From: Brachionus manjavacas
Taxonomy: Eukaryota > Rotifera > Eurotatoria > Ploima > Brachionidae
Direction: 5' to 3'
Assembly (NCBI GenBank): GCA_019054805.1
Contig: JAHQIY010000016.1
Location: forward strand, 434,001 to 498,000
DNA: 64,000 nucleotides
Positions 12,452-24,845 of this stretch are shown here, piece after piece. The position numbers were made by a program, and so were the translations under genes. The first letter of the stretch is position 1; each line of letters begins with the position of its first letter. Below the pieces are notes generated by a model. It did not search any database. It had not been told where the DNA came from and saw nothing but the letters and a program-made list of their open reading frames with translations.

Positions 12452-15400
12452 TTATTTTTTTCCTTTGATTCTTTTTGAAATAACATAGTTTTTGATTGCT
12501 TTTTGGATCTTTCTTGCAGCTAAGTCTTGCTTCTTACGCTGCATTGTTGAATTTAAAGGAACATGATCTTTTCGGATAGGGAAGTGTTTTAAAAATTGCA
12601 AATCTAAACGAGTCTGCATGTCATAAAATTCATCATCTTCTTCAACATCATTTAAAGCATATTTAGCCAGACCATGCAGAACATCTAGACAATGTACCAA
12701 GTCGTCTTTATTGATTGGTAAATTTAACAAAGCTATAGCTTTTTCATTTGGTTTCTGAACTCCAAAAGGGCTTTCTAGCTCAGCGACAAAATTAGACAAA
12801 TTACTTGATTTCAAAAACTGAGTCGCATACGGATCATAATTTTTCCAAATTCGAAAAAACATTTCAAAGTCATCCTGAGTGATTCCATTTTCTTCTAAAG
12901 AATTTGCCAACTCATAATTTTCTAGCAAAACAGCAATGAATAAATTTAGTAAAATGACCCTAGTCAGAATAACATAAGTGACCAGAAAAGCAATAGCCAG
13001 ACCAAAGTCTCCACATCCATTTACATTGTTTGCATTAAAAGTTGAACTCATACTTTGAACATCAAAATCACTCTGACATGTAATGCCAGGATCTGAATTG
13101 CTAGTACTCAAACCAAACAAAAGTTCATTCCATCCAGCACCAGTACTTATGCGAAATAGAGTAATCATAGACTTACCAAAAGTCTGGAAATTTTGTGTCT
13201 CGGTTAGTCCATTTATTAGTTTGATATTTAAAAAAAAATTCATTCCAATTATTGAATAGATAAACATTATCAAAGCAAGAAGGATACCGATGTTGAACGA
13301 GGCTGGTAATGAAATAATCAGCGTATTTAAGAGCTTTCTAATACCTGTAGCAAATTTATAATGCCTTAGAGCCGAGCTAACTCGAAAAATTCGAATTAAT
13401 CGAAGTAAATTTGGTGGTATCATGACTATTTTCAAATAGGTTTCCAATGGTGCATCTAAAATTAAAGAAAAAATTAGCAAAATATTTGACAGCAGTGGGA
13501 TTTGAACCCACGCCAGTATACACTGACCAGAACACACATTTTATAAGCTATTTTTCAAACTTGAGTCTGGCGCCTTAGACCACTCGGCCATACTGTCTTA
13601 CAATAAAACCTTTAATATTTTTGTCTATCTTATTATTAAATTGATTTTTCTTTTGAATCTCCTTTTTTTATTACATGAGGAAAAATGTTAAATTTTTGAA
13701 ACAAATTTTCTTGAAATCAACAAATTAGAAAATTAGATAAATTATTTCCAAAGCTGAAAAATGATAACTCTGGTCAAAATTGAAAATAAAAGCTTACATA
13801 AAATTGATAAAATGTTTATTATCAAGTCGAAAATGTTCCATAGATCTCTAAAAAAGTGAAGTCTCAGACCAACTATTTTAAATATGGTCTCAAGACCATA
13901 AATAGTCACAAAAATTGTGTTAACTACGTTTATGGAATTTGTTTGAATCAATGGATTTTGGTAATATCTAAAGCCTATTACAAACATGTTCAGAACAATA
14001 ATGAATGTTATTGAAATTTCGAATTTGGGACTTGTTGCCATATCATAAACAAAACTCATTACTTTATTCTTACAAAAAAATCATTAATTATTATTGAAAA
14101 TTAAATTAAGTACCTTAGGTCTTTTCATTGATTTGTTTGGATAGGCTTTGCCAATCTGATTCATTGTTTGCAAATATTTTAATTGATTTTGGGACAAAAA
14201 AATGTCGATGACGCCAACTTGAAATTGTTTTTTTAAATGATTGAAATTGTCGATTATTACTGCTATTATCAGTCGAAGTATAAACTGAGCGCCGATAAGA
14301 ATGAATGCTATATAAAATATATACACCCATTCACTATTTCTTTCAATAGGCTGTTCTCCTACATTTGTTATGTCCACTGAATCTTGCATTATCTCTATCC
14401 ACCCTAGAAAAACAAAATTTTCAGTCACATATTTGACAACTAATGATGACTCACCTTGGAATGTGGCTACTTGAAAAAGAGCCAAAAATCCTATAGCAAC
14501 ATTATCAAAATTTATTTTTGAATTGTACCATAAGGCTCCACTAGTGGCCAAGCATTCTCCTTTTGTTTTAATATTGGTTAATTTGGCACCAGTCGATGAA
14601 TTGACACATTTGTAGAATCTGCCTTTGAATAAAGTAACTCCAATAATGCTAAAAATCAACCAAAATATCATGCAAACAATCAAAACATTTATTATTGATG
14701 GTACAGAATAAAACAAAGAATATATTATTGTCTAAAATATATATATATATTTAAATTATTTTATCATTTTTTTTTAAATCACTTTTATTCCGTTTAGTCT
14801 AGATATGGCTTTTAATGGTCTAATAGCTCTCAGTGTTCTTAGAGCTCTTAGAAAGCTCAAGTTAGTACCGGAATTGCTTGCGGTCAAACCTACACTAACA
14901 ATCGAAACCTTTTAATTGTTAATGAGCATTTTGATTCTAAAATTGGCGCAATTCTTACAATAACTATGACAAAATCAAGTAAACACCATGGGTCCGTAAA
15001 GTATTTTTTGATTCCGAGGCCGAATATTTTTAATATCATTTCTATGATAAAAATTGCGGTAAATATATAATCAAATATTTTGATGATTTCGGCCTCTTGA
15101 CTCCCAGTTTTCAAATTAACATCTTCAAAGCAAAGAGCCAAACTGCTCAAGAAAATTGTCAACATAATTATAATCTCAAAAATTGGATTTTCTATTATAA
15201 TTAGAGTAATTTTGCGAATTTTTTTCCAAACTTGGTAAGCTTTGTTTTCATCATTTGCACATTTAAAAACTCTGAATAAAAAATTAATCTTAAAAAATCT
15301 CTTTTAAAAAAAATTGATTACTTTTTATAGAAAAAAATTGGAAAACATCGTTCAAGAACATTTTTTGGCTTTTTTGTGGTATTTTTCTCTTGTATTTTTT

Positions 15401-18400
15401 TCATATTTTCTTTTTTCTTGAGCATTACTTTACGGTGTCGTTCTTCCTCGACAATTTTGGCTTTTTCTTTATTCAAAAAAGAATCTTGACCAATATCAGC
15501 TGAATCTAGTGAAGTTTCTAGATCATTTTCAGGACTGACCTTCTTTCTGAAACACGGCAGACTTTCACAGCATGCACAAAAACAACACGAGAACAATTTT
15601 TTAAATAAGCTTTTAAAACGTTGAATTTCTCTCTCAATTCTTTGGTCTTTGTCATTTTTTTCAAATTTTTTCAAATTTTCAGGATCAAACGCTGCCAATA
15701 AAACCGCCAATACCATATTTAAGATCATTAAATTACCAAATATTGTTATTGGGTAAAAAACAATAATGCACAGTGGGCCTGCCGCGAGCCAGCATTCAGT
15801 CTCAGGCTGAATCCTTTCACCATTAAAAGTTCTAAACAAGACCAAAATAGCATGTGGCACATCCAAAAAATTCCAACTAAAAAAAATAAAAAATTAATTT
15901 CAGAGTCCTAATTAGCGAAACAATTTTGTCCATTAAATAATTTCTAATTTTGAATAAAAGTTCTTAAGTCTTACTAAGGTTGAGATGATCCGTAATAATT
16001 TCTATATGAGTCTTCGAATAGGCCATTTCCAAGCACCGCAAAAATAAAAATCAAAATTGTCAGCACAATGATAATAAAAAAAAGAGAAGGCAAGGTGCTG
16101 GCAATAATTCTCAGAATTTTAGACATAGTTTTCCATGTTTTAGCCAATTTGAAAATACGCAACTAAATTTTAAATTAAAAATCAATTAAAGTAATTTAGA
16201 AATTTTCTAATTTACTAGTCGAAATGTTCGGAAAACAGACAAGCCGCTAATATTTGGCACAGCAAAGTCAACTATGCTCAAAACGATGATTATCAAATCG
16301 AACCAATTTCCTCCATCTAAAAAATACAATCGACCCAAAGCAATTATTTTTAGTATTGCCTCAATCACGAATATTCCAAATACAATCTTTATTTTTTAGA
16401 ATTAAAAAAAAATTATTTAAATTAGTAAACTATACATAATTAGTAATATTCTGTAAATCATCTATACTCTGTGGTTGACCATCATATTGTATTGCCATAA
16501 CTATTGTATTAAAAATAATACAGAACGCGATAAACAGTTCAAAATAAATGTTTTCAACTATCTTTAGAAAAAAATTTTGAACTTTTATATATTTTAGATG
16601 AACTGGTCCTAGTTTGAGACAAGGATAACAGCTTCGATCATCTGCAACTAGATCACGTCCGTGAAAATCTTCAAAAATTTTCTAATTAACAATTTAAAAT
16701 AATTAAAGTGTAAAATTACGAGCTGTCGGAAGACCCTCTTCAATAATACTATTGAACCCTCCAAGATTTTCACTAAGCTTTATGTCGGCTATTTTAGCCA
16801 CATCACTGTCATCTTTAAACTGACCATCAGTGAGCCTGGGCCAAAATCCCTCTGTTGGCACTTCTTCTTCGTCCGATTCTTCGGCACAGCTTTTTTTTTC
16901 GCTTAATTTTTTCTTTTTGTCGAGTTCTTCCAATTCCTTTTGACGCTCGGCCATCTTGGCCTTCAGCATCTTAAAATCAAAAACTAGCTCTTTTTCGGCT
17001 TCATCTTGTTTCTAAAAAAAAAAATATAAATTTTAAAATTTTTTTTCTTATTTTTCTTTTAACCATCGCAGCTATTCTGACTTCAGTATAATAGGCTATT
17101 GCCACAACCGGAAAGGTTAAATTGATCAAATAAAAAGCTCCTGCAAATATTAAAACAAGAAAATAAACCATGTTCCAAATGCCTGACGTGTCTAGAACAG
17201 TTTGATAAACATCATCCCAGTAGTCGAGTGTAAAAATTTGAAAAGTAAGCATCATGGAAAAACCAAAGTTGTCAAAATGTTTGGTGCCATATCTTGGGCT
17301 CTGACCAATGCCTCTTAAGCATGTATATCCAGAGGGACAAGTTCTACCTTCATTGGAGACCGAGCCATTCGCACAAGGAAGCCAAGTATTTGATCCGCTA
17401 GGGTCAAAGTACCAGTTAGCCTCGTTTCGGATCCAATCTGAATATGAGAGTGTATTATCCGAATATGTCTTGACACACTTTTGGCTAAATGTTCCTTGAT
17501 AAGCTTGGAGATTAAACAAAGCAAAAATAGCGCATAATAAACCCATCAAACCAATTACTTGTAAAAACATTGGCAATGCCCGTAAGATGGAGCTTACCAC
17601 TATTTTTAAACCTGTAATTATATTCACTGTTTTAAGAACTCTCAAAACCCTAAATGCCCTTAATGCTGATAGATTAACCGATGATCCGACAACTGCTGCA
17701 TTAACTATAATAGTCACCCAAGATATTATCAATATCACAAAATCTAAAATGTTCCATGGATCACGAATATAAGTGTAAGGATTCAGGAAAAAGCCTCTTG
17801 CAAGTATTTTTAAAATTGCTTCTATTGTATAAATGGAATTGAATACATATCTTTAAAATTAATCATTAATTCTTTGAGTGTGATTAAATAAATTTGATTA
17901 TTTACTCGGTAATGCTTGCTTGGCTTGTCTCCAAAGGAATTGCAAGAATTATTAAATTTACCAATATGGTCAGAATCATAAACCAGTCAAAAAACCTTGA
18001 ATGATTTTTATCAAAAAAATAGAATCTTTTATTTTGATTAAGTTACTGCCAAGTAATAATCCAAATTAAAAATCGTCTGAATTTATTGAATGGTGAGAGA
18101 AAGAATAAAGAATTAGTTGAGGAGAACCTAGAAATTACTGGTTTTGTGAAGCGTTTTGATATCACCACAAACGACTAAATTGTAAATTTATTAATTGTGT
18201 AAATTAAAATTTTATTTTTTTATTTTCTACTTGTTTAGTTTTATTGATGTAAGGATCGATTTCTATCGCTGGTCGCTGGAATATTTTCCGCGGAATCAAG
18301 CCCAATCTAATAGGTACCTGGCTTCCTTCTGATAGTTGAGGATCTGTATCATCGAAGTCTTCAAACAACTCATCATCTTCGTTTTCTCCACTTTCTGTTT

Positions 18401-18620
18401 CATAAATTATTTCTCCATCAACTATCTTCTCACGCATCACAGTTTGTTTAGATTCATTTTGCTTGATGCGTTTTTGTCTCTCAGTTCGCATTTGCTCCAA
18501 ACGGGCAAGTAAATTTGGACTAAGAAGTCTAAAAACTTCGCCCTCTTCATCTTCCTCAAGACATGTGACTTCTTTTTTAGGCGAACAAAGTTCCGTAATC
18601 CTCTTAAAACAACTTGTCAT
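12452..18620 (-). CDS. Voltage-gated sodium channel alpha subunit, four repeats, complete
   Basis: Pore-forming Nav channel of the plasma membrane. Fifteen exons join in phase to 1,704 residues: 18620-18231, 18174-18047, 17995-17906, 17850-17064, 17011-16720, 16668-16436, 16386-16216, 16162-15975, 15876-15322, 15271-14959, 14908-14783, 14731-14455, 14403-14114, 14068-13798, 13455-12452. The N-terminus has the family pattern up to FLSPFNKFRR. S4 segments are SALRAFRVLRVLK (I), RIFKLAK (II), FLRALRTLRAIRPLK (III) and LLRLIRIFRV (IV). Pore residues: Asp (17223-17225), Glu (15816-15818), Gln (14456-14458), Ala (13136-13138), i.e. DEQA. The III-IV linker has IFL (14195-14203) where the fast-inactivation IFM lies. 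The C-terminus has an IQ-like AARKIQKAIKNYV. The I-II linker is short. The DI pore and overall fit are Nav, not Cav (no EEEE ring). Several introns are about 50 nt. Confidence 0.93.
13488..13597 (-). tRNA. tRNA-Leu(CAA) with an intron
   Basis: On the minus strand the acceptor stem GACAGTA/TGCTGTC closes in 7 pairs (one G-T). D arm GGCCGAGTGGTCTAAGGC, anticodon arm CCAGACTCAAG...TTCTGG with anticodon CAA (plus 13561-13563), a long variable arm and T arm GTGGGTTCAAATCCCAC follow. A 27-nt intron sits one base 3' of the anticodon (13533-13559), the usual tRNA intron place; animal tRNA-Leu(CAA) genes commonly carry one. A TTTT run follows for Pol III termination. It lies in the last intron of the sodium-channel gene on the same strand. 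Confidence 0.93.
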
Positions 18621-20708
18621 TTTCACTTTAGAAAAAAATAAAAATAAATTGAGAAATATATTTTTAGGGTCTAACGATTAAATCTGTATTGTCTACAGTA
18701 CCATGGTAATTTCGGATTTTAAGTTTTTTTCTCATTATAAAACTTTTTATAAAGATTCTTGATGTTATTTTATAGGATGCCGTTTCAAATGGATATTTTA
18801 TTTTTAATTAATTTTTATTTAGCTTTGCGTAAGAATTTTGAAGCCTTGGTATAATTGAATTTTTCAAATTAATTAAATTTTACTTTAATTTGGTTTTAGG
18901 TAAAATTTTAAAAGTTTTGTAAAATATGAGATTTTTCCCTTTTTAAATTAATTAAATCAAGATGTCTAAGTGAATTAAACTTTGACAAGAACAAAAATAT
19001 AATAAATATTTTAAAGATCCAAGGTTGCTATACTTTTAAAATTTTAATAAGTTTTTGAAATTGTATTGTAACAAAATTTCTTCCTCATTTTTTAGTCCAA
19101 TTTTTAAACTGTCATTATCACCTCTTTCAAAAAGGGTTCTTTTTTGAAGCTAAGATCACTATTAAATTAAAGGCTTAGGCAAAACACTTCTTAAATTTTT
19201 CAGGTTACAGATGTTAAATATCCCAAAATTTTTAATAAAATTTTGTTTTTTATTCAAATGATTTTGTACAATTTAATTTTTGATAATTGATTTTTAAACT
19301 AATTATAATATCTAAGTATTTAAAACTTAAATTCTTTTTTATGTATTTGTTTATTTTTGACAAAAGGTTCAATTATTTTGGTAAAAAACTAAAGGCTTTT
19401 AAAGGCAAAAAAGAAAAAATTTCAACATTAAGATTGCTTTTAATTTGTAACATTACAAAGCTATAAAAAGATAATTTAAATAATTTATTATGTTATGTTA
19501 TGATTAGTGATCAATTATAAAATCATTAAATTTCTGTTCATTCACATGCACATTCAAAAATTTATTTTTTATCTCTTTAATCTTAAACATTTCAGAATTT
19601 AATTGAAACAAAATGATTTTTTTGTTTATTTGCTTTGAAACATTTCATCATTTAAAATAATCATATTTTCAAAATAATAACAACTTTAACAACTTAAAAC
19701 TTAACTCATTAATACTACCAAGAAAATCCATATATAAAGTTATTTGAAACTTCGAAAAAAAAACGCTCTTAAAAAATTTCCGAGAATTCCGTAGAACACA
19801 AAATTATGTTTTTACTAAGGTTTGAAGTTAAATTTAAAATAATTTTAGATAAATTATTATTATTAACGGTTTAAATATTACTTTCAGATTTTCTATTTGA
19901 TAATCTTTTAGTGTAAAAAAAGTTTGTTCAAGGCCTTAAACTTATTTTAACTATTGAGTGTTTGGCTTAAAGAAATTCAGTTCAAATTCAACAAAAATAT
20001 TGCCCAAGAACTATAATTAAAATAATAATGATCTTTGAAAAGAATTTAAATATTATATTCTAGTTAAAAATAATGTTTCAAGAATTTTATTTTATTTTTG
20101 TATATTTTAATAGTTATAAAATTAATTTAAATAAATGAAGTGTTTATCGATTTCATAAGACATGGACACTAGCTTGTTGATTAACTCTGAGACTTGCACT
20201 TAATTTTTAATTTTAATATTTCAAAAAAGGATAATTTTGATAATTTTAATCAATTTTTACTATATTTCAAAATGCCTCCGTGTTTTTAATATTAATTGAT
20301 CGTGATAGAATTTCTGTAACCATAGTACCACTAATAAAAATGATTAATTTCTCTTTTTAATTGAAAAAAAATTTAAAATAAAAATAAAATTATTAAATAT
20401 TTATAAAAAAAATTCTCAATTAAAAAACTTTACAAATATGAGTAATTTAGAATAAATCTTGAATAAAAAAGACTAGTTTTGTGCTTAATAAAAAAATATT
20501 TAAATACCGGTAAGATTTAGTTTTTTTTTTTTTACAAAAACATAAAAAATTTCAACTATCTCCATTTATCAGTCGATGCCAATCAAACCACATTTTCGAT
20601 TTCATTTTAAACTTGAAATTTTTTTCTTGCCATGCTCAAGTTTGACTCTTCGTAAAAATCATTCTATTAGAAAATTAAAAATTCATAAAAATTTATTAAA
20701 TTAGATAT
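18621..20708. other. 2.1-kb spacer between the sodium-channel start and the Kv2 end
   Basis: Very AT-rich, with no coding frame, RNA gene or repeat that I recognise. It must hold the sodium-channel 5' leader and promoter, since both channel genes read leftward. Confidence 0.6.
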
Positions 20709-23700
20709 TTATTCTACTTGTTTTGAATTTCTAGCATTAGCGTTGTATTCTGATGAACTACGAGGTAAAATTTTATTGATCACTTCATGACTTCGTTTTA
20801 AAACCACTGCCATTGTGCTCAAATTGGTCACATTTAGACCATTTTGTTTTTTCTGCTCATTCTTTATCTCTTTCAACTTATCCTTGACCATTCGAATCTC
20901 CTGTCTATTATTTACAAGTCCACTTCGATCCTCAAAATTTGGCTGCTCAAAAAATGGCAAGCTTTTAGAAAAGTCATCTGTTGTTTTGGCACTTTTTACA
21001 TCATCTTCGAAAGTTATTACCCGTGGTGTCTCCTTTACCTCACAAGTATAATGGTCCGAAAATCTAATACTAGGCACATTGGTGTTGGGATTTTTTTTCA
21101 ACGAAAATGAATGGTCTGATGAAATAGGCGACATGTTGGCATTCGGTGACGGAGGAGGGGTCTCCAATTTTTCCAGATTGGTGTCTTTATAAGCCAATTT
21201 AGATTTATTCAACTGTGTTGAGGTTCTTCTTGTCGGGTCCTTGAGCAAACCGGATCGAATAGAAATATTGGGCAAAGTTTTAGTCTTTGCTATGTGATTA
21301 CTGACCGAAACGAGACTTCCACTGAGTCTAGCTTTGATCAGCTCTTCTTTTCGCTTTAGGGCCTTTTCTTTTCTTGTTTGTTCCTTGTAGAAATCGGCAA
21401 AATTATTTACAATGATGGGAATCGGCAATGCTATGACTAAAACGCCGCATATGCAACAAATGCTGCCTACAATTTTTCCCGGTAGAGTTATGGGATAGAT
21501 GTCGCCATAGCCGACTGTAGTCATGGTAATCGAGGCCCACCAAAACGCCGCCGGAATCGAGGTAAATTTTGTCTGATACTCTTCTTTTTCGGCAAAATAG
21601 GCCAGACTGGAAAAGAGCAAAATTCCAATCGCCATGAATGTCATCAGTAAGCCTAGTTCTTTGTAGCTCTGTTTGAGTGTGTAGCCCAAAGACTGTAGGC
21701 CAGTCGAGTGACGTGCCAGTTTAAGTACTCGCAAAATTCTCAACACCCTAAACACTTGAATCAATCGACGAGCATTGTTAAAATTTTCGTATCGTTGATT
21801 GAGAACAAATAAAGATACATAATAGGGCAAAATAGCCACAAAATCAATGAAATTTAAGGGACTTTTCAGAAATTTTATTTTATTTGGCGACGACCAAAAC
21901 CTAAGCACTAGCTCTAGAGTGAACCAAATCATGCATACTGCTTCGACGGACTCCAAATGTGGATTATCTGTCAGAGTGTAGTTCATGTTGTTTATGGTCA
22001 ACACATTGCCGTGGTGTAGACTAGGATTTGCCACCATTTCGGTGATATTGTGTGTCGAGTTGACAAATTTTACTTTTGGAACGTGAGTGGGCACTGGAAC
22101 TTTGGTTTGTAATTCGGGTATTGTGTTCAAAGTTAAAGCTATTGATGATACAACAATGAAAAATATGGACAAAATTGCGATTATCTTTAATTAGTTTAAT
22201 TTTATTAAAAAAAATTTTTGGTCTTGTATAGTTGACGGATAATTGTCTCGTTAATTTTCGAATTTTAAATTGGTGAACAAAATTTTTTAAAGGTAAAATC
22301 AATTTAAATTTTTTAATGGAATTTTTAAAAATTGACTCGATTTTTTTTATGCAAAATTTTGAATTTCTAAAAAGCAAAATTTTAAATCAACCATTTATTA
22401 AAAAAAAAAAGGTAAATTATCTTTTCTCTTTTCTTCTTAATCATCATCTGATCAATTTTAATACATAAGCTAGTCTGTGCAAAGTACTTATTAACTCAAT
22501 TATAGATTATAAAATTCCATGTCATTCTCTGAATCAGGTTTACATAAATTGCATGTCAAACTTCCTTTTCGAACTTCCTCCGAAATAAAATTAAAAATAA
22601 ACTAAATATCAGTAGAATAAATCGCAGTTAAGTTATCTCCGAGGAAATTACATTTCTGAAAATAAAAGTTATTTTCAGTTCAATTTAATAATCTGATACC
22701 ATACCATAGAGGCTTCAATTCAGAATTTGTTTCGAATCCTACTACTCTTGGTGGTAATAAGCAAATTCTGCAGTAATTTTCTAATTTTCTAGACCCCGTT
22801 CAGGGTGCTTCTGATTTTTGATTTAAATTTTATTCTTTTCAACCTCAACCCTTTAAATTATAGTTATGATTTTTATCTTGGCAAATTTTTAAATTTTTTC
22901 AAAATTATTTCAAGTTTTTTTTACTATTTATCTTAAAGTGCCTAGGCTCGAACAGAAATTCCTAGAAACATTGGCATTATGACAATTTTACGTTTCTCTT
23001 TTCACAGTGATTCCGTAACAATATAAACCAAGAGTCTTTGTTCAGCTGATAAATCATGCAATTTAATAAATTTCCCTTCTATTCCTTATTCAAAATGGTA
23101 ATTCATTATTTTCAGGAGACATTTGTTAAGGTGGAAGCTGAAGATTTTTTTAGTTGACTTCAATTTCGGCCTCTTCATCTCAAAATCCACAGACAGTTTT
23201 CTAAAATAGGTGGCTAAAATTTTTAAAATTTTCTATTTTGTCCATCAAATTTAGAATATTGTCTGTCAATTTATAGTTTGGAAATTTCCTGCACAATTAT
23301 CAGTCAATTGGACGAGATCAAAAAAAAAAGGAAAAAAAATTTAAAAATTTTTACTCTAGCTGCTTTTGAAGTTTGTGGTTTTTCCATCAAATCCCAGACT
23401 TTTTTTCTAATAAGCGGACAACAGCATCCAAAATTTTCCTCAATAATTCTTTCGCGTAAAAGCTCTTCTTCTTTGCGCATTTCCTCCATAACAAGCTCTT
23501 TTCGTTGATAATACTTGTGCTGGCAACACGGCTCCAAATAGAACTCATGTATTCCCCAGTAGTCGAGGTCGTCATGAAACGACAATACACATATGTCTTC
23601 AACTAGATGCAGTTTGCCAGTTCGATAAAAATTGACCACAGATGCGAAAGTGCGCGAGCTTCGATCAAAAAAAAACTCGTTCTCATTCGGGTCATAGTCG

Positions 23701-24017
23701 TCGCACAGCTCTTGAATTTCCTCAAAATCTTTGGCAAAGCGAAGCTTGCCGAGTCGGGTCTTGGGCAAACGTTCCAATGACTTCCAAAGCATTTCATGTC
23801 TTACACCACCTACATTAATCACCACTCGTTTCTGATTGATTTCAAAATGTGTAGTTTGTATTTGTTCATTTTGATGATACTCGTCATCACCTGACTCGGT
23901 GTAATAGTCGACTAAATGAGAAGCTTTGGAAGGCTCGTATTCATAGGGCTCGTCACTGAGCTGAAAATTAGCTGATTTTTTGGTCGGCGAAGACGTTTGG
24001 TGTCCAAGTGTGATCAT
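20709..24017 (-). CDS. Shab: Voltage-gated potassium channel, Kv2/Shab family
   Basis: Delayed-rectifier K+ channel. Two exons, 24017-23355 and 22184-20709, join in phase (712 residues) at AAR|IIAIL. Exon 1 has the T1 tetramerisation domain ([31 protein letters not shown]-like [16 protein letters not shown]), closest to Kv2 in wording. Exon 2 has S1-S6: S4 [17 protein letters not shown], pore filter TVGYGD, and S6 [11 protein letters not shown], the PIP form of Kv2 instead of PVP. The S1-S2 loop is longer than usual, with several N-glycosylation sequons (NST, NIT, NYT). The cytoplasmic tail is Ser/Thr/Lys-rich and short for Kv2. The start is the ATG at 24017; the frame is open a little further upstream without another ATG. 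Confidence 0.95.
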
Positions 24018-24394
24018 TTTAGTCAATAGGTAAAAATTGCCTCAAATAGCTCAATTTAATTACATATTCCATTTATTCGCGTTTATTTGAGCGATTTTTC
24101 CCGCAAATCTAAGAAAAATCGAAAAAAAATCCCATTAATTAAAAATAGTTGAACAAAACTTGGCTCAGTTTTCCCACTATTTTTGTTGAAGATCTGAAGA
24201 GCATCAATCTTAATATCCTCATAATATTTAGCAAAAATCTAAATAATTTTGCGTTAGTGAAAATTATGTCTATTTACAATAATTAAGAATAAATACCTAA
24301 GAATTAGAAAGAAATTTTTGATAATTCCAGGCACTGACTAACGAGAGCTTAGTTGTTCAAGTCACATCTTAGAATTGGCATTTCGATTGTATTT

Positions 24395-24530
24395 GAGGTA
24401 TTAGCCACCATTTAGAAAAAAAGATGAATCGAGGATGTTAACATTGTTGAAAAGAGAAATTTACGGACCCAAAGGTACAAATATAAATAGGACATCTGGT
24501 AGCGGATTAAAATCATAGAAAAATAGTCAA
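24395..24530 (+). mobile_element. Short LINE scrap
   Basis: One frame reads DESRMLTLLKREIYGPKGTN, preceded in another frame by EVLATI. The combination recalls the SETWATT...ER-LRKIYGP block downstream of the reverse transcriptase in many non-LTR elements. At least one frameshift and one stop are present, and flanking parts are not recognisable. Confidence 0.35.
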
Positions 24531-24746
24531 ATATGCCTAGGGTTGGGGACAAAATAACTTTTAAAAAGTAAATTTCAAAATTAAGTATTTTAATAATTTT
24601 TTTTAATGATAAGGATATGCGTCAAAATTAAATTTTTTTTCAATTTATTTAATTTTAATAAACAATTTAGATGTTTTCGTTCTCGTTTTAAACTTTTCTA
24701 ATTTTAGTAAAAAACCTAAATCTGAAAGATGAGAGAGGCAACTGTT

Positions 24747-24845
24747 AAAATTTTTAAGTTTGAAAATTTTTTTTAATTTTTTAAAAATTAAATTTTTAAG
24801 TTTGAAAAAAAATTTTAATTTTTTAAAAATTAAATTTTTAAGAAA
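24747..24845. repeat. Tandem repeat, about 44-bp unit
   Basis: AAATTTTTAAGTTTGAAA followed by a T-rich then TTTTTTAAAAATTA stretch occurs at 24747-24790 and again at 24791-24833, with the start of a third unit after it. It is low-complexity but clearly a local duplication. Confidence 0.6.

Noticed and set aside
13456-13537. The open frame of the last sodium-channel exon extends upstream with an ATG at MCSGQC
   Set aside because: That stretch reads through the tRNA gene; the real exon starts at 13455 after a TTTTAG acceptor that fits the phase of the preceding exon.
14890-14958. Reading the sodium-channel repeat III exon straight through VRIAPILESKCS
   Set aside because: The family pattern (S3 into SIVSVGL) and phase require a 49-51-nt intron here.
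12452-18620. Calling the four-repeat channel a calcium channel or NALCN
   Set aside because: The pore ring is not EEEE or EEKE/EKEE, and the III-IV linker has the IFM-type gate and Nav-type N-terminus.
22720-22800. B-box-like TTTCGAATCC in the Kv2 intron
   Set aside because: No matching A box or acceptor stem at the right distance.
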